A DNA stretch of 53,725 nt from Neptunomonas sp. Its GTDB lineage: Bacteria; Pseudomonadota; Gammaproteobacteria; Pseudomonadales; Balneatricaceae. Location of the stretch: positions 149,973-203,697 of the forward strand of contig NZ_JADGEV010000001.1 in assembly GCF_016744175.1 (NCBI RefSeq), in the 5' to 3' direction. The notes under the pieces are model-generated. The model ran no database searches and was not told the origin of the DNA. It worked only from the letters and a program-made list of their open reading frames with translations. Below are positions 53,028 through 53,725 of the stretch, in pieces. Position numbers and translations under genes: made by a program. Each line of letters begins with the position of its first letter. Position 1 is the stretch's first letter.

Positions 53028-53101
53028 GGTCAGTATGTGTAGTGCAAGATCTGTATTAATAATTACTGAAAACTGCCCGTAAATCAGTCGAAGTATGCTG
53101 T

Positions 53102-53117
53102 TGGTGTGTTTATTGCA
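53102..53117 (+). promoter_or_regulatory. Sigma54 -24/-12 promoter of the Tat-signal gene
   Basis: TGGTGT-GTTTA-TTGCA keeps GG and GC with 10 bases between them, matching the sigma54 consensus with CA replaced by TG in the -24 box. Transcription would start near 53128, giving a leader of about 56 bases. Confidence 0.75.
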
Positions 53118-53183
53118 TTGTTTGAATTATATGATTTAACGCAGTTGAAAGCGTTATTTAACAGAATAATAGTAGGCACTCAA

Positions 53184-53725
53184 ATGAAGGATAAAATGGA
53201 TCATCCACAAGATCATGAATTAGCTGAAAATCCGAGTGATGGCTCTCACCAGAAGTTAGAAGGTGTTGATGCATCGCGTCGTCGTTTATTTGGGGCCGGG
53301 ATTGCGGTGCCTGTAATACTTACGATGTCGAGTCGAACGGCTTGGGGTGGGGGGTTGTGTGGTCCTTCAGCATTTAATTCAATGACTTTTTCATCGCATG
53401 CACCTCAATCGAGTATAGATGAATGTTCTGCAGCTGCCGGAAAAAGCCCTCTTTTTTGGAAGCAAAACCCAAGTCTGTGGGATACTTATTTGCCGGATGG
53501 TGCAACACCAGGCTCAGTTGCACCTTTCTCTAATATGATGACTATGTCACAAGTACTGGAAGGGTCAACAACAAGCATCGAGGCGCATGGGATTGCAGCT
53601 TTACTTAATGCATCTTCTGGTGAGAATTTATTTGGGAAACCGAATTCGGCGGCTGCAATTCAGCTTGTTGAGCACGTATTCCCGGCCTTTATTGGTGGAA
53701 TGTCAGTAGAGCTTCCTGGTACTAC
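53184..53725 (+). CDS. Tat-signal exported protein of unknown function (3' end outside window)
   Basis: Only the first 180 codons are visible and the frame is open to the window edge. A twin-arginine signal spans residues 31-55: ASRRRLFGAGIAVPVILTMS followed by SRTAWGGG. The mature part begins CGPSAFNSMTFSSHAPQSS and contains two cysteines early (C59, C81) and an alanine-rich helical stretch (SIEAHGIAALLNASSGENLF). I do not recognise the family. Tat export suggests folding or cofactor loading in the cytoplasm. The sigma54 promoter and activator element upstream resemble those of the PEP-CTERM gene, so it is probably PrsR-controlled. TAGG lies 8 bases before the ATG. Confidence 0.8.
   Translation, partial: MKDKMDHPQDHELAENPSDGSHQKLEGVDASRRRLFGAGIAVPVILTMSSRTAWGGGLCGPSAFNSMTFSSHAPQSSIDECSAAAGKSPLFWKQNPSLWDTYLPDGATPGSVAPFSNMMTMSQVLEGSTTSIEAHGIAALLNASSGENLFGKPNSAAAIQLVEHVFPAFIGGMSVELPGT

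Larger units (their letters stand above)
52734..53183. other. Divergent regulatory intergenic region
   Basis: No convincing gene is present in these 450 bases. They hold the prsK promoter side and, on the plus strand, a T-tract activator element (53011-53027) and a sigma54 promoter (53102-53117) for the Tat-signal gene. Stop codons interrupt every short frame I followed. Confidence 0.7.

Noticed and set aside
1-53725. CRISPR arrays, tRNA or rRNA genes, complete insertion sequences
   Set aside because: Reading both strands I saw no regularly spaced repeats, cloverleaf sequences, rRNA segments or transposase genes. A covariance or repeat search would be needed to exclude small RNAs.

Overview
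The window is a chromosomal exosortase A (XrtA) / PEP-CTERM exopolysaccharide locus. It most likely comes from a low-to-moderate GC, probably aquatic gammaproteobacterium. That placement rests on family content and base composition only. No rRNA, tRNA or taxonomic marker gene was seen, so it is tentative. Nearly every canonical XrtA-associated family is present.

Layout. From 1 to 13.1 kb, one plus-strand block holds the XrtA core with overlapping or tightly spaced genes: the end of an outer-membrane barrel protein, a polysaccharide deacetylase, a FemAB-like protein, glycosyltransferases, exosortase A fused to an EpsI domain, an asparagine-synthase-like amidotransferase, more glycosyltransferases, an O-glycosylation ligase/polymerase and a second deacetylase. 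From 13.1 to 21.6 kb is a visibly AT-richer stretch of glycan-diversifying genes: a Kdo-transferase-like protein, a Wzx flippase, a 2OG-Fe(II) oxygenase-like protein, two acyltransferase-3 proteins, a glycosyltransferase and an SGNH hydrolase. From 21.8 to 26.8 kb are a large VanZ-like membrane protein ending in ribbon-helix-helix segments and an unrecognised 796-residue exported protein. From 26.8 to 32.7 kb is a minus-strand four-gene operon: two asparagine-synthase-like proteins without the glutaminase cysteine, a DegT-type PLP enzyme and a FemAB/GNAT-like protein. From 32.9 to 39.1 kb is the XrtA-associated acyl-handling set: an acyl carrier protein, a fused pair of alpha/beta hydrolases, a glycosyltransferase, and convergently a PLP decarboxylase and an acyl-CoA ligase.

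From 39.2 to 53.7 kb come a trypsin-like protease, a low-molecular-weight tyrosine phosphatase, a PEP-CTERM substrate, a ThiF-like adenylyltransferase, the TPR lipoprotein PrsT, the exosortase-linked N-acyl amino acid synthase-type acyltransferase, a possible hotdog-fold protein, the priming glycosyltransferase, the PrsK/PrsR two-component system and the start of a Tat-exported protein.

How it fits together. The priming enzyme and glycosyltransferases build a lipid-linked repeat. Wzx and the ligase/polymerase export and polymerise or transfer it. Deacetylases, acyltransferases, the oxygenase and amidotransferases decorate it. XrtA processes PEP-CTERM proteins at the membrane. PrsK and PrsR, a sigma54 activator, probably switch on the substrates. 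The PEP-CTERM gene and the Tat-signal gene each carry a textbook -24/-12 promoter. About 100 bases upstream of each lies an almost identical 17-base T-tract element, which I propose as the PrsR binding site.
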